Positions 1 to 5,373 of a DNA stretch of 5,373 nucleotides are shown here, piece by piece (positions within the stretch are counted from its first letter, which is position 1; each line of letters opens with the position of its first letter). The notes beneath the pieces are model-generated. The model was given only the letters and a program-made list of their open reading frames with translations, was not told the DNA's origin and did not search any database. Where the stretch lies: assembly GCA_013362295.1 (NCBI GenBank), contig JABFWJ010000293.1, forward strand, positions 1-5,373, given 5' to 3'. The translations under genes were made by a program, and so were the position numbers. Origin of the DNA: Thermoleophilia bacterium (GTDB lineage: Bacteria; Actinomycetota; Thermoleophilia; Gaiellales; Gaiellaceae).

Positions 1-41
1 CGACGCTGCACGGGCTCGTGCTGCCGGAGACGTTGGTCTAG
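1..41 (+). CDS. Possible C-terminal end of an unidentified plus-strand gene (partial)
   Basis: Reading plus from base 3 gives 12 codons, TLHGLVLPETLV, then a TAG stop at 39-41. Every codon ends in G or C, as in the real genes of this window. The stop shares the palindromic tetranucleotide CTAG (38-41) with the stop of the minus-strand thiolase, so the two genes would converge with a 3-base overlap. The fragment is too short to assign to a family. The opposite strand over the same bases is equally GC3-rich, so a minus-strand gene downstream of the thiolase is an alternative. The call is tentative. Confidence 0.3.
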   Translation, partial: TLHGLVLPETLV

Positions 42-1186
42 CGCGAGAGCACCGCGCACGCGCTCACGCCGGGCGCGCCGTAGACGTGCGTGAAGCCGAC
101 CTGCGGGTCGTTCGGGACCTGGCGGTCGCCCGCGTCGCCGCGGAGCTGCGCGACCACCTCGTACACCTGACGCAGCCCGGACGCGCCGACCGGCTCTCCG
201 TTCGCGAGGCAGCCGCCGTCGGTGTTCACCGGCAGCCGGCCGTCGACGCGGGTCGCACCCGTCGCATACAGGTCGACCTGCTCTCCGTGCTCGCACAGCC
301 CGCACTCGGCGAGGTGGATCAGCTCCGCACCCGATTCCGTGTCCTGCACCTGGACGACGTCGACCTCCTCGGGCGCGACTCCTGCCGCCTCGAACGCGGC
401 GCGCGACGCGTCCACCGACGGCGACGGCGCGAGCTCGAGCGGCAGCGACGGGCTGAACACCTCGAACGTGCCGGCGCGGCGCGTCCGGAACGCGACGGAC
501 CGCAGCCACACCGGCCGCGCGTCCGGCAAGCGCTCCAGGTACTCGCGGCGACAGACGACGAGCGCGACCGCACCTTCGCCGGGTGAGCAGAGCATGTACT
601 GCGTGAGCGGGTGCGCGAGCATCCGGGAGCCGAGGATCTCGTCCACCGACAGCGGCGTGCGCCGCCACGCGTGCGGCGTGCGGGAGCCGTTGGAGAACGC
701 CTTCTCCGCGACCTGCGCGAGCGTCAGCGGCGGGATGTCGTGGTCGTGCATGTAGCGCTGGAGCTTCGCGCCGAAGAACTGCGTCGTCACCATCAGGCCG
801 TCCTCGCCGTACCACGCGGGCAGCGACCAGTCGGCGGGATCGTTCTGGAACGCACCGCGCGGATGCTTGTCGAAGCCGACGACAACGCCGACCTCGAACG
901 CGTCGGATCGAAGCGCGGTCACGGCGGAGACGAGCGACGACCCGCCGGTCGCGCAGCCGTTCCTCACGTTCACGAAGGGAAGCCCGGTCGGCCCGAGCTC
1001 GCTGACCATCGTGTCGGCGTTGCCGCCGTCCTCGCTGCCGCCGTAGGCGAACTGCACGTCCGCCCACGCGATCCCCGCGTCGGCGAGTGCGGCGCGCACC
1101 GCGTAGGCACCCATCGCCAGCGCACTCACTCCGTCGTGCCGGCCGAACGGGTGGATGCCGGCGCCGACGATCGCGACGTCCGTCAT
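38..1186 (-). CDS. Thiolase-fold protein (SCP2/lipid-transfer type), probable catalytic partner of the adjacent DUF35 protein
   Basis: This 382-residue protein has the usual length of a non-condensing SCP2-type thiolase. The N-terminus (VAIVGAGIHPFGR) and the nucleophile loop NGCATGGSSL, with Cys78, are typical of the fold. The C-terminal half carries the segment that is normally HDCF (here QDTE, residues 281-284) and the glycine-rich NTDGGCLANGEPVGASG (321-337), where the usual GHP is GEP with Glu331. Seen: the acylatable Cys is kept but both usual His positions are changed. Known: some thiolase-fold enzymes work only in complex with a DUF35 subunit, such as benzoylsuccinyl-CoA thiolase BbsAB and the steroid retro-aldolase Ltp2 with ChsH2. 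Inferred: a cytoplasmic enzyme that cleaves a 3-oxoacyl-CoA or a similar C-C bond; the substrate is unknown. The ATG at 1186-1184 overlaps the DUF35 stop as ATGA, and a GGAG at 1195-1192 lies five bases upstream, which fixes the start and implies translational coupling. Confidence 0.9.
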   Translation of the reverse strand: MTDVAIVGAGIHPFGRHDGVSALAMGAYAVRAALADAGIAWADVQFAYGGSEDGGNADTMVSELGPTGLPFVNVRNGCATGGSSLVSAVTALRSDAFEVGVVVGFDKHPRGAFQNDPADWSLPAWYGEDGLMVTTQFFGAKLQRYMHDHDIPPLTLAQVAEKAFSNGSRTPHAWRRTPLSVDEILGSRMLAHPLTQYMLCSPGEGAVALVVCRREYLERLPDARPVWLRSVAFRTRRAGTFEVFSPSLPLELAPSPSVDASRAAFEAAGVAPEEVDVVQVQDTESGAELIHLAECGLCEHGEQVDLYATGATRVDGRLPVNTDGGCLANGEPVGASGLRQVYEVVAQLRGDAGDRQVPNDPQVGFTHVYGAPGVSACAVLSR

Positions 1187-1611
1187 CCCGTCTCCGGCGC
1201 GAACGCATAGGTCGTCCGCCCCGCGCGCTCCACCGCGACGACCTCCATCGGCATGCCGATCGCGAGCGCGTCCGCGCGCGTCAGACGACCCTCGACGCGC
1301 AGGAAGCCGTCGAACTCGACGTAGCCGACGCCGTACTCCTCGAACTCATCGCCGTCGGCGACGTACGGCGGCTTCGGCTCGAAGCCCTGCGTCGTCCACG
1401 TCCAGAGCGTGCCGCGGCTCGGCAGCAGCACGCGCTCCACGTCGCCGCCGCAGGACGTGCACCGCGCACGGAGCGGGAAGATTGCCGTGCCGCATGCGAC
1501 GCAGCGGCCGGCGACGAGGCGCGCCGCCCCGTCGACGACCTCGACCGGAGCGTCTTCGACCGCGACGGTCAGCTGACCGCTTCCCGCTTCGGCGCCTTCG
1601 TCCGGTCCCAC
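1183..1611 (-). CDS. DUF35 zinc-ribbon/OB-fold protein, partner subunit of the thiolase
   Basis: From the GTG at 1611-1609 the product is 142 residues, normal for the DUF35 (OB-fold, acyl-CoA-associated) family. A rubredoxin-like zinc ribbon occupies about residues 34-56, with Cys37, Cys40, Cys51 and Cys54 in two CxxC pairs around the family signature GTAIFPLRARC. An OB-fold follows from about residue 60 (GTLWTWTT, PPY, YGVGYVEFDGFLRVEGRL, IGMPMEVV). Known: such proteins bind next to thiolase-fold or hydratase partners, and in BbsAB the DUF35 subunit is required for activity. Inferred: it forms a complex with the product of the gene that starts inside its stop codon. The start is uncertain because there is no ATG before the zinc ribbon. 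GTG 1611 gives a 43-base overlap with the ligase gene. A CTG at 1572-1570, overlapping the ligase stop as CTGA and with a purine-rich GGGAAG upstream, would give 129 residues. The frame stays open far upstream, but that part is only the shadow of the ligase gene. Confidence 0.88.
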   Translation of the reverse strand: MGPDEGAEAGSGQLTVAVEDAPVEVVDGAARLVAGRCVACGTAIFPLRARCTSCGGDVERVLLPSRGTLWTWTTQGFEPKPPYVADGDEFEEYGVGYVEFDGFLRVEGRLTRADALAIGMPMEVVAVERAGRTTYAFAPETG

Positions 1612-3185
1612 GTCGCGGTCGTCACGCCCGCCTCGCGCAGCTCGGCCTTCTTGAGCTTGTGCGACTCCGTGCGCGGCAGCTCGTCCATGTACTCGACGAA
1701 CCGCGGTAGCCAGTACGCGGGCATCCGCGGCTCGAGGTACTCGACGAGGTCGGCGGGGTCGAGCTCCCCGCCGGGCTCGAGGACGACGCACACCTTGACC
1801 TCCTCGTCGCCCGCCGCTTCGTGCACGTCCGGATTCGCGACCGCGATCGCCGCCACGTCCTTGACGAGCGGGTGCGTCAACACCTCGGTCTCGACCTCGA
1901 ACGACGAGATGTTCTCGCCGCGCCTGCGAATCACGTCCTTGATGCGGTCGAGGAAGTAGAAGTTGCCGTGCTCGTCCTGCGTGAACTGGTCGCCGGTGTG
2001 GAACCAGCCGTTGCGCCACGCCTCCGCGGTCGCGGCGGCCATGTTCTTGTAGCCCGAGTTGATCGTCCACGGCAGCGTGTGACGTGCGACGAGCTCGCCC
2101 GGCGTTCCCGGCGGCACCGGGATGTCGTTCTCGTCGACGAGCCGCAACTGGTAGTGCACCGGATCGGCGGCGCGGCCGCAGCTCTTGCCGTCGGTGGGAT
2201 TCAGGTCCGAGACGATCGGCACCGGTACCTCGGTCATGCCGTACGCGGTGTAGATCTGCACCCCGTAACGGCGCGCGAACTCCTCGTGCTGCGAGAGCGG
2301 CCCCATGTAGACCGTGCGCAGCGGGTTGTCGGCGTCGTCTTCCTTCTCCGGCTGGTTGAGCATGAACGTGACCATCCCGTGGATCACGATCGTCGCCGTC
2401 GCCTCGAAGCGGCGCACGTCGTCCCAGAAGCGGCTTGCGCTGAAGCCCTTGTTGAGCGCCATCGAGCCGCCGGCGCGGAGCATCGAGTAGGTGATGCCCG
2501 TGCCGGCCGTGTGGAACATCGGCAGCGAGCTCAGGTACCGGTCGTCCGCCGTGACGTACGGCAACACGAAGCAGTTCGAGTAGTTCCAGAATGCTGCGTG
2601 CGCGGCGCGGACCCCCTTCGAGGGGCCGGTGGTGCCCGACGTGTAGATCAGGCTGAGGTCGTCCCACGGCTCGACCGGGCGCGGCAGCTCCGGTCTCGTC
2701 TCGGCGGTTCCGTCGAGGACCTCCTCCATCGCGACCGTCTCCCACGGGAGCTGCACCGGCGAGGGGCCGCCGACGACGACGACCTGCTCGAGGTGCGGGA
2801 GGCTCAGCCCCGGCAGCCGCTCGACGAGCTCGTGGTCGGCGACGAGCACCTTCGACTCGGCCAAATTCAGCGTGTGCTCGAGGTAACTGCCGCGCGCGGC
2901 GAGATTGAGCGGCGCGTACACGGCTCCGGCCGCGTTGGCGCCGAACCAGGTGCGCAGCACGTCCGGGCCCGTCGGCATCCAGGACGAGATGTAGTCGCCC
3001 ATCGCGACGCCGAGGCGCTGGAAGCCGTTCCCGGCGCGCCAGGCCTCGCGGGCGGTCTCGGCGCGCGTCCACTGCTCGTTCTCGAACAGGACGAACGGCT
3101 TGTCGGGGTCCTCGGCCGCGCGCGCCGCCAGGAGGTCGGGCACCACGGACTCCTCGCGCGTCGGAAACTGCAGTCCCTCAGGCAT
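1569..3185 (-). CDS. Acyl-CoA synthetase (AMP-forming, ANL superfamily, CaiC-like)
   Basis: At 538 residues this is a full-length adenylate-forming acyl-CoA ligase. It would activate a carboxylic acid through an acyl-AMP to the CoA thioester in the cytoplasm. Visible motifs, in order: the phosphate-binding loop YTSGTTGPSKG (181-191), PMFHTAG (222-228), the adenine-binding YGMTE (315-319), GWFHTGD (393-399), the hinge DRIKDVIRRRGENIS (413-427), and the C-terminal lysine loop PRTESHKLKK with the probable catalytic Lys510. The stretch FSASRFWDDVRR and the later DDADNPLR resemble crotonobetaine/carnitine-CoA ligase (CaiC) and bile-acid-CoA-ligase-like enzymes, but this does not fix the substrate. 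The ATG at 3185-3183 has GAGG three to four bases upstream and faces the divergent promoter region. It is the first gene of the leftward operon, ahead of the DUF35-thiolase pair, which fits activation followed by beta-oxidation-type cleavage. One oddity is His509 just before the lysine, where most family members have Gly. Confidence 0.93.
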   Translation of the reverse strand: MPEGLQFPTREESVVPDLLAARAAEDPDKPFVLFENEQWTRAETAREAWRAGNGFQRLGVAMGDYISSWMPTGPDVLRTWFGANAAGAVYAPLNLAARGSYLEHTLNLAESKVLVADHELVERLPGLSLPHLEQVVVVGGPSPVQLPWETVAMEEVLDGTAETRPELPRPVEPWDDLSLIYTSGTTGPSKGVRAAHAAFWNYSNCFVLPYVTADDRYLSSLPMFHTAGTGITYSMLRAGGSMALNKGFSASRFWDDVRRFEATATIVIHGMVTFMLNQPEKEDDADNPLRTVYMGPLSQHEEFARRYGVQIYTAYGMTEVPVPIVSDLNPTDGKSCGRAADPVHYQLRLVDENDIPVPPGTPGELVARHTLPWTINSGYKNMAAATAEAWRNGWFHTGDQFTQDEHGNFYFLDRIKDVIRRRGENISSFEVETEVLTHPLVKDVAAIAVANPDVHEAAGDEEVKVCVVLEPGGELDPADLVEYLEPRMPAYWLPRFVEYMDELPRTESHKLKKAELREAGVTTATWDRTKAPKREAVS

Positions 3186-3198
3186 GATCCCTCGCGAA

Positions 3199-3227
3199 TT
3201 GCTTACTGAACTGAACTCGTATAAGCT
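3199..3227 (+). promoter_or_regulatory. Putative promoter for the MBL hydrolase-SDR operon
   Basis: TTGCTT (3199-3204) and TAAGCT (3222-3227) are separated by exactly 17 bases. The -10 has the important TA....T positions. The -35 matches only in TTG. TATAAG at 3220-3225 is an alternative -10 with 15-base spacing. Transcription would begin near 3234, giving a leader of about 24 bases before the GTG at 3258, with GAGGGG at 3240-3245 as a distant Shine-Dalgarno (12-base spacer). Confidence 0.45.
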
Positions 3228-3252
3228 ATCTGGCGTGTCGAGGGGCTGTCAA
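3223..3252 (-). promoter_or_regulatory. Putative promoter for the ligase-DUF35-thiolase operon
   Basis: On the minus strand a perfect sigma-70-type -35 hexamer TTGACA (3252-3247) is followed after 18 bases by TAGCTT (3228-3223), which has the key TA....T positions of a -10 element. Transcription would start near 3216, leaving a leader of about 30 bases with GAGGG at 3193-3189 just before the ligase ATG. Its -10 overlaps the plus-strand -10 by five bases. Confidence 0.5.
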
Positions 3253-3257
3253 CGCCC

Positions 3258-4250
3258 GTGACCGTCTCGCAGCTCCCGATCCCCGTCCCCTGGCTCGGGT
3301 CCGTGAACGTCTGGCTGCTCGAGGGCGACCCGCTGACGATCGTCGACACGGGCCCGTCGAACGCGAGAGCCGCGGCTGCGCTCGAGGAGGAGCTCGCACG
3401 GCACGGCTACAGCGTCGAGGACATCGAGCTCGTCCTCCTCACGCACCACCACCTCGACCACTCGGGCCTCGCCGGCGCGATCCGCGAGCGGGCCGGAGCG
3501 CGCGTCGCCGCGCACCGCACCGCGGCGGAATGGGGCCGCAACTACCAGGCGCGCGTCGCCGCCGAGCGCCGGTTCACGGAGCGGCTGCTGGCCGCGCACG
3601 GCGTGCCGGCCAACCGGATCGCGGAGACGGCGCCGTTCTTCGAGTACATCGCCGACGAGAGCGCGGACTACACGACGGACGTCGTCCTCGCGGACGGCGA
3701 CAAGATCGTCGCCGGCGGCCGCACGATCCGCGTCGTCCATCGGCCGGGCCACAGTACGAGCGACACGCTGTTCGTCGACGAGGACTCCGACGAGGCGTTC
3801 GTCGGCGACCACCTGCTCGCCGAGATCACCACCGGCGCCGAGATCATGCCGACGGAGCTCCCGGGCCGCGAGCGCCGTCGCTCGCTGCTCGAGTACCTCG
3901 GCAACCTACGCAAGACCGAGGCGATGGGCCTCGCGGCGTGTTTTCCCGGACACGGCCCGGTGATCGAGGATCATCGCGCGCTGATCGAGGCGCGGCTGGC
4001 CTTTCATGCGGAGCGGCTCGACCGCGTCGCCGAGCTCGTGCGCGACGGCTGCACGACTGCGTTCCAGGTCGCGCGCCGCCTCTGGTCGGACGAGATCGCG
4101 GACACGCAGCCCGTGCTCGTCACCTGGGAGGTGATCGGGCACCTCGACATCCTCGTCAACCGAGGCACCGTCAGGGAGGACATCGACCCCGACGGCTGCC
4201 ACCGATTCGCATCCAAGGAGGCGGCGCGCCTTGCAGCAGGAACGAACTGA
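3258..4250 (+). CDS. MBL-fold metallo-hydrolase with C-terminal winged-helix domain (LACTB2-like)
   Basis: This 330-residue protein shows the full metal-binding set of the metallo-beta-lactamase superfamily: Asp30 in IVDTGP, HHHLDH (His63, His65, Asp67, His68), GHS with His165, GDH with Asp184, and GHG with His232. After the GHGPVI motif, residues of about 240-305 look like the winged-helix tail found in LACTB2-like and glyoxalase-II-like members. It should be a soluble dinuclear-zinc hydrolase acting on an ester or thioester. The presence of an acyl-CoA ligase and a thiolase nearby makes a CoA thioester or a lactone plausible, but the substrate is inferred from context only. The GTG start puts the conserved opening (LPIPVPWLGSVNVWLLEGDP) in the normal place; no better start lies upstream. 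It is the first gene of the rightward operon and its last 20 bases overlap the SDR gene. Confidence 0.92.
   Translation: MTVSQLPIPVPWLGSVNVWLLEGDPLTIVDTGPSNARAAAALEEELARHGYSVEDIELVLLTHHHLDHSGLAGAIRERAGARVAAHRTAAEWGRNYQARVAAERRFTERLLAAHGVPANRIAETAPFFEYIADESADYTTDVVLADGDKIVAGGRTIRVVHRPGHSTSDTLFVDEDSDEAFVGDHLLAEITTGAEIMPTELPGRERRRSLLEYLGNLRKTEAMGLAACFPGHGPVIEDHRALIEARLAFHAERLDRVAELVRDGCTTAFQVARRLWSDEIADTQPVLVTWEVIGHLDILVNRGTVREDIDPDGCHRFASKEAARLAAGTN
4215..4221 (+). promoter_or_regulatory. Shine-Dalgarno that sets the TTG start of the SDR gene
   Basis: AAGGAGG sits nine bases before the TTG at 4231. It is the strongest ribosome-binding site in the window and lies inside the last codons of the hydrolase gene. 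It supports the unusual TTG start, which adds a short leader before the Rossmann fold, and suggests coupled translation of the two genes. Confidence 0.8.
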
Positions 4251-5085
4251 CACCTTCCCGCAGCCGCTCGGGCTCTTCGACCTGAGCGGCCGGGTCGCGC
4301 TCGTGACGGGCGGGACGCGCGGGCTCGGGCGCGCGATCGTCCGCGCGCTCGCGCAGGCCGGCGCCGACGTCATCGTCGCGAGCCGAAAGCAGGACGCGTG
4401 CGAGGAGGCGGCCGCGGAGGTGCGCCGCCTCGGACGGCGTGCGCTCGCCCACGTGTGCCATGTCGCGCACTGGGACGAGATCGACCGGCTCGTCGCGGAC
4501 TCCTACGCCGAGTTCGGGCAGGTCGACGTGCTCGTCAACAACGCCGGCCTCGCGCCGACGTACCCGGACCCGCAGGGCGTGACCGAGGAGCTGTGGGACA
4601 AGACGCTCGGCGTGAACCTGAAGGGGCCCTTCCGCCTCACGTCGCTCGTCGGAGCGCGCATGTGCGAGGGAAGCGGCGGCTCGATCGTGAACATCAGCTC
4701 GATCGGCGGCGTCCGGCCGACACACGACATCCTCCCGTACGCGGCTGCGAAGGCCGGCCTGAACGCGCTCACGATCGGCTTCGCGGACGCGTTCGGCCCG
4801 AAGGTGCGCGTGAACGCAATCATGCCCGGCCCGTTCCGCACCGACATCTCGCGTCACTGGAACCACGACGCCTTCAACGAGCGCGCCAAGACGTTCCCGC
4901 TGCGGCGCGCGGGCGAGCCGGAGGAGCTCGCGAGCGCCGTCCTCTATTTCGCGAGCGACGCGTCGAGCTTCACGACCGGCGCCGTGCTGGCCGTCGACGG
5001 CGGCGCGCAGTGGAGCCTCGCCGGCGGCGGCGATGCGGTCCCCGGCTACACCAGCATCTACGACGGCAAGCGCGACTGGACCTGA
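4231..5085 (+). CDS. Short-chain dehydrogenase/reductase (classical SDR, FabG-like)
   Basis: This 284-residue protein is a classical SDR with a short N-terminal leader and a C-terminal extension after the usual VDGG. Motifs: cofactor loop TGGTRGLG (26-33), SRK (51-53) after the second strand, NNAG (103-106), Asn129, NISS with the likely catalytic Ser157, and YAAAK with Tyr170 and Lys174, followed by the PG motif PGPFRTD (199-205). Arg30 and Arg52 together with the lack of an acidic residue at the end of strand 2 suggest NADP(H), which is inference. It would oxidise or reduce an alcohol/ketone, possibly a 3-hydroxyacyl-CoA given the ligase and thiolase across the divergent promoter. The segment CHVAHW (76-81) replaces the usual C/DV-type adenine-contact motif by CHV. 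The C-terminal tail GYTSIYDGKRDWT is longer than in FabG and may cover the active site or serve in oligomer contacts. The TTG start is chosen on the strong Shine-Dalgarno. Confidence 0.93.
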   Translation: MQQERTDTFPQPLGLFDLSGRVALVTGGTRGLGRAIVRALAQAGADVIVASRKQDACEEAAAEVRRLGRRALAHVCHVAHWDEIDRLVADSYAEFGQVDVLVNNAGLAPTYPDPQGVTEELWDKTLGVNLKGPFRLTSLVGARMCEGSGGSIVNISSIGGVRPTHDILPYAAAKAGLNALTIGFADAFGPKVRVNAIMPGPFRTDISRHWNHDAFNERAKTFPLRRAGEPEELASAVLYFASDASSFTTGAVLAVDGGAQWSLAGGGDAVPGYTSIYDGKRDWT

Positions 5086-5091
5086 GCCGAC

Positions 5092-5111
5092 CCAGCGCCT
5101 CTCGGTGCTGG
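5092..5111 (+). other. Perfectly stacked 8-bp hairpin at the SDR/isomerase junction
   Basis: CCAGCGCC and GGTGCTGG pair over eight base pairs, one of them a G-U wobble, around a TCTC tetraloop. It begins six bases after the SDR stop. No T-run follows, so it is not a classical intrinsic terminator. The likely GTG start of the next gene (5105-5107) lies in its 3' arm. The wobble means the mirror hairpin on the minus strand has an A-C mismatch, so the structure is better on the transcribed plus-strand RNA. Confidence 0.45.
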
Positions 5112-5373
5112 CGGTCAACTGGGTCCGCTTCCCGGCCGGGGCCGACGCGCGCCCGCCCGCGCCGGTCTGGCCGCTGGAGGGCGTGCTCGACGGGATCGCG
5201 GCGGCGGGCTTCGGCGCCGTCGGCCTCGACCACTACACCCTGGACGCCCACGGCGGCACGCGGGACGAGCTCGCCCGGCTACTGCGCGAGCGGGAGCTGC
5301 GCTGCACGGACGTCGGCATCGTTGCGCTCGGTGAGCTCGAGCGCGCCGCCGTGGCGGCGCTGGCCGAGACCGC
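5105..5373 (+). CDS. N-terminal part of a sugar phosphate isomerase/epimerase-like TIM-barrel protein (cut by the window end)
   Basis: The frame is open from the SDR end to the window edge and gives 89 residues from the GTG at 5105. The pattern matches the start of the xylose-isomerase-like (AP endonuclease 2) TIM-barrel family: a first strand LAVNWVRF, then a helix and second strand LEGVLDGIAAAGFGAVGLDHY, then a helix and third strand ELARLLRERELRCTDVGIV. Members include sugar and inositol-type isomerases, epimerases and dehydratases, so a reaction cannot be named. It follows the SDR by 19 bases on the same strand and is probably in the same operon. The start is uncertain: there is no good Shine-Dalgarno before GTG 5105, and an in-frame ATG at 5033 would extend the protein by 24 residues but overlap the SDR gene by 53 bases. 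The metal-binding C-terminal half is outside the window. Confidence 0.72.
   Translation, partial: MLAVNWVRFPAGADARPPAPVWPLEGVLDGIAAAGFGAVGLDHYTLDAHGGTRDELARLLRERELRCTDVGIVALGELERAAVAALAET

Larger units (their letters stand above)
3186..3257. promoter_or_regulatory. Divergent intergenic region with control signals for both operons
   Basis: This 72-bp gap separates the ligase ATG from the hydrolase GTG and is clearly more AT-rich than the flanking genes. It holds one promoter-like hexamer pair on each strand, described separately, a 13-base run with period 5 (ACTGAACTGAACT, 3205-3217), and a short inverted repeat GCTTA (3201-3205) / TAAGC (3222-3226) separated by 16 bases. The inverted repeat spans the spacer of the plus promoter and touches both -10 elements, so it could be an operator. 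I recognise no known regulator consensus in it, and no regulator gene lies in the window. Confidence 0.65.

Noticed and set aside
86..1210. Several plus-strand frames opposite the thiolase gene
   Set aside because: They show no family motifs and only the skewed composition typical of antisense reading of GC-rich codons.
1183..3072. A 629-codon minus-strand frame that would fuse a long N-terminal region to the DUF35 protein
   Set aside because: Only the last 140 or so residues look like a protein family. The rest is an Arg/Pro-rich out-of-frame reading of the ligase gene, so this is not a fusion.
1821..3209. Long plus-strand open frame of 462 codons antisense to the ligase gene
   Set aside because: It is rich in Arg, Val, Asp and His, has no recognisable motif, and lies opposite a ligase with every family motif in place. 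Long antisense frames are expected in DNA this GC-rich.
5092..5111. Intrinsic terminator after the SDR gene
   Set aside because: A stem is present, but no T-run follows and a coding frame continues through it, so the hairpin is reported only as a structure of unknown role.
4171..5118. Minus-strand frame of 315 codons opposite the SDR gene
   Set aside because: Low-complexity Arg/Ala/Val composition without motifs, opposite a clear SDR. It is a shadow frame.
1..5373. Mobile element, CRISPR array, tRNA or rRNA
   Set aside because: No transposase-like protein, terminal repeats, regularly spaced repeats or cloverleaf-like sequences were seen, and base composition looks even across the genes.

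Overview
The window is 5.4 kb of very GC-rich DNA, roughly 70% GC by eye, with codons strongly biased to G or C in the third position and GTG and TTG starts in use. Together with its gene content (a CaiC-like acyl-CoA ligase, an SCP2/lipid-transfer-type thiolase paired with a DUF35 protein, an FabG-like SDR, and an MBL hydrolase with a winged-helix tail), this suggests a high-GC actinobacterium. An environmental Thermoleophilia-like or mycobacterial-like lineage would fit. This is inference; no marker gene is present.

Layout: two operons diverge from a 72-bp AT-richer gap (3186-3257). Leftward on the minus strand run an acyl-CoA ligase (3185-1569), a small DUF35 zinc-ribbon/OB-fold protein (about 1611-1183) and a thiolase-fold protein (1186-38). 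They overlap end to end, so they are probably one translationally coupled transcript. Rightward on the plus strand run an MBL-fold hydrolase (3258-4250), an SDR oxidoreductase (4231-5085, TTG start inside the hydrolase gene with a near-perfect Shine-Dalgarno) and the beginning of a TIM-barrel sugar-isomerase-like protein (from about 5105, cut by the window edge). The first 41 bases may hold the last codons of a plus-strand gene whose stop lies in the same CTAG as the thiolase stop.

How the genes may work together: the set looks like part of a carboxylic-acid degradation cluster. The ligase would activate an acid to its CoA thioester. The SDR could oxidise a hydroxyacyl intermediate. The thiolase-DUF35 pair would cleave a 3-oxoacyl-CoA (or a related C-C bond), and the MBL enzyme could hydrolyse a thioester or ester. 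No acyl-CoA dehydrogenase or enoyl-CoA hydratase is seen here, and the substrate cannot be told from the sequence.

The most interesting points are three. The thiolase keeps its nucleophilic Cys but has Gln and Glu where the family usually has its two catalytic His residues. The divergent promoter region has -10 hexamers of both strands that overlap almost completely. A hairpin lies over the likely start of the last gene. I see no mobile element, CRISPR array, tRNA or rRNA, and nothing that clearly amounts to a new kind of system.
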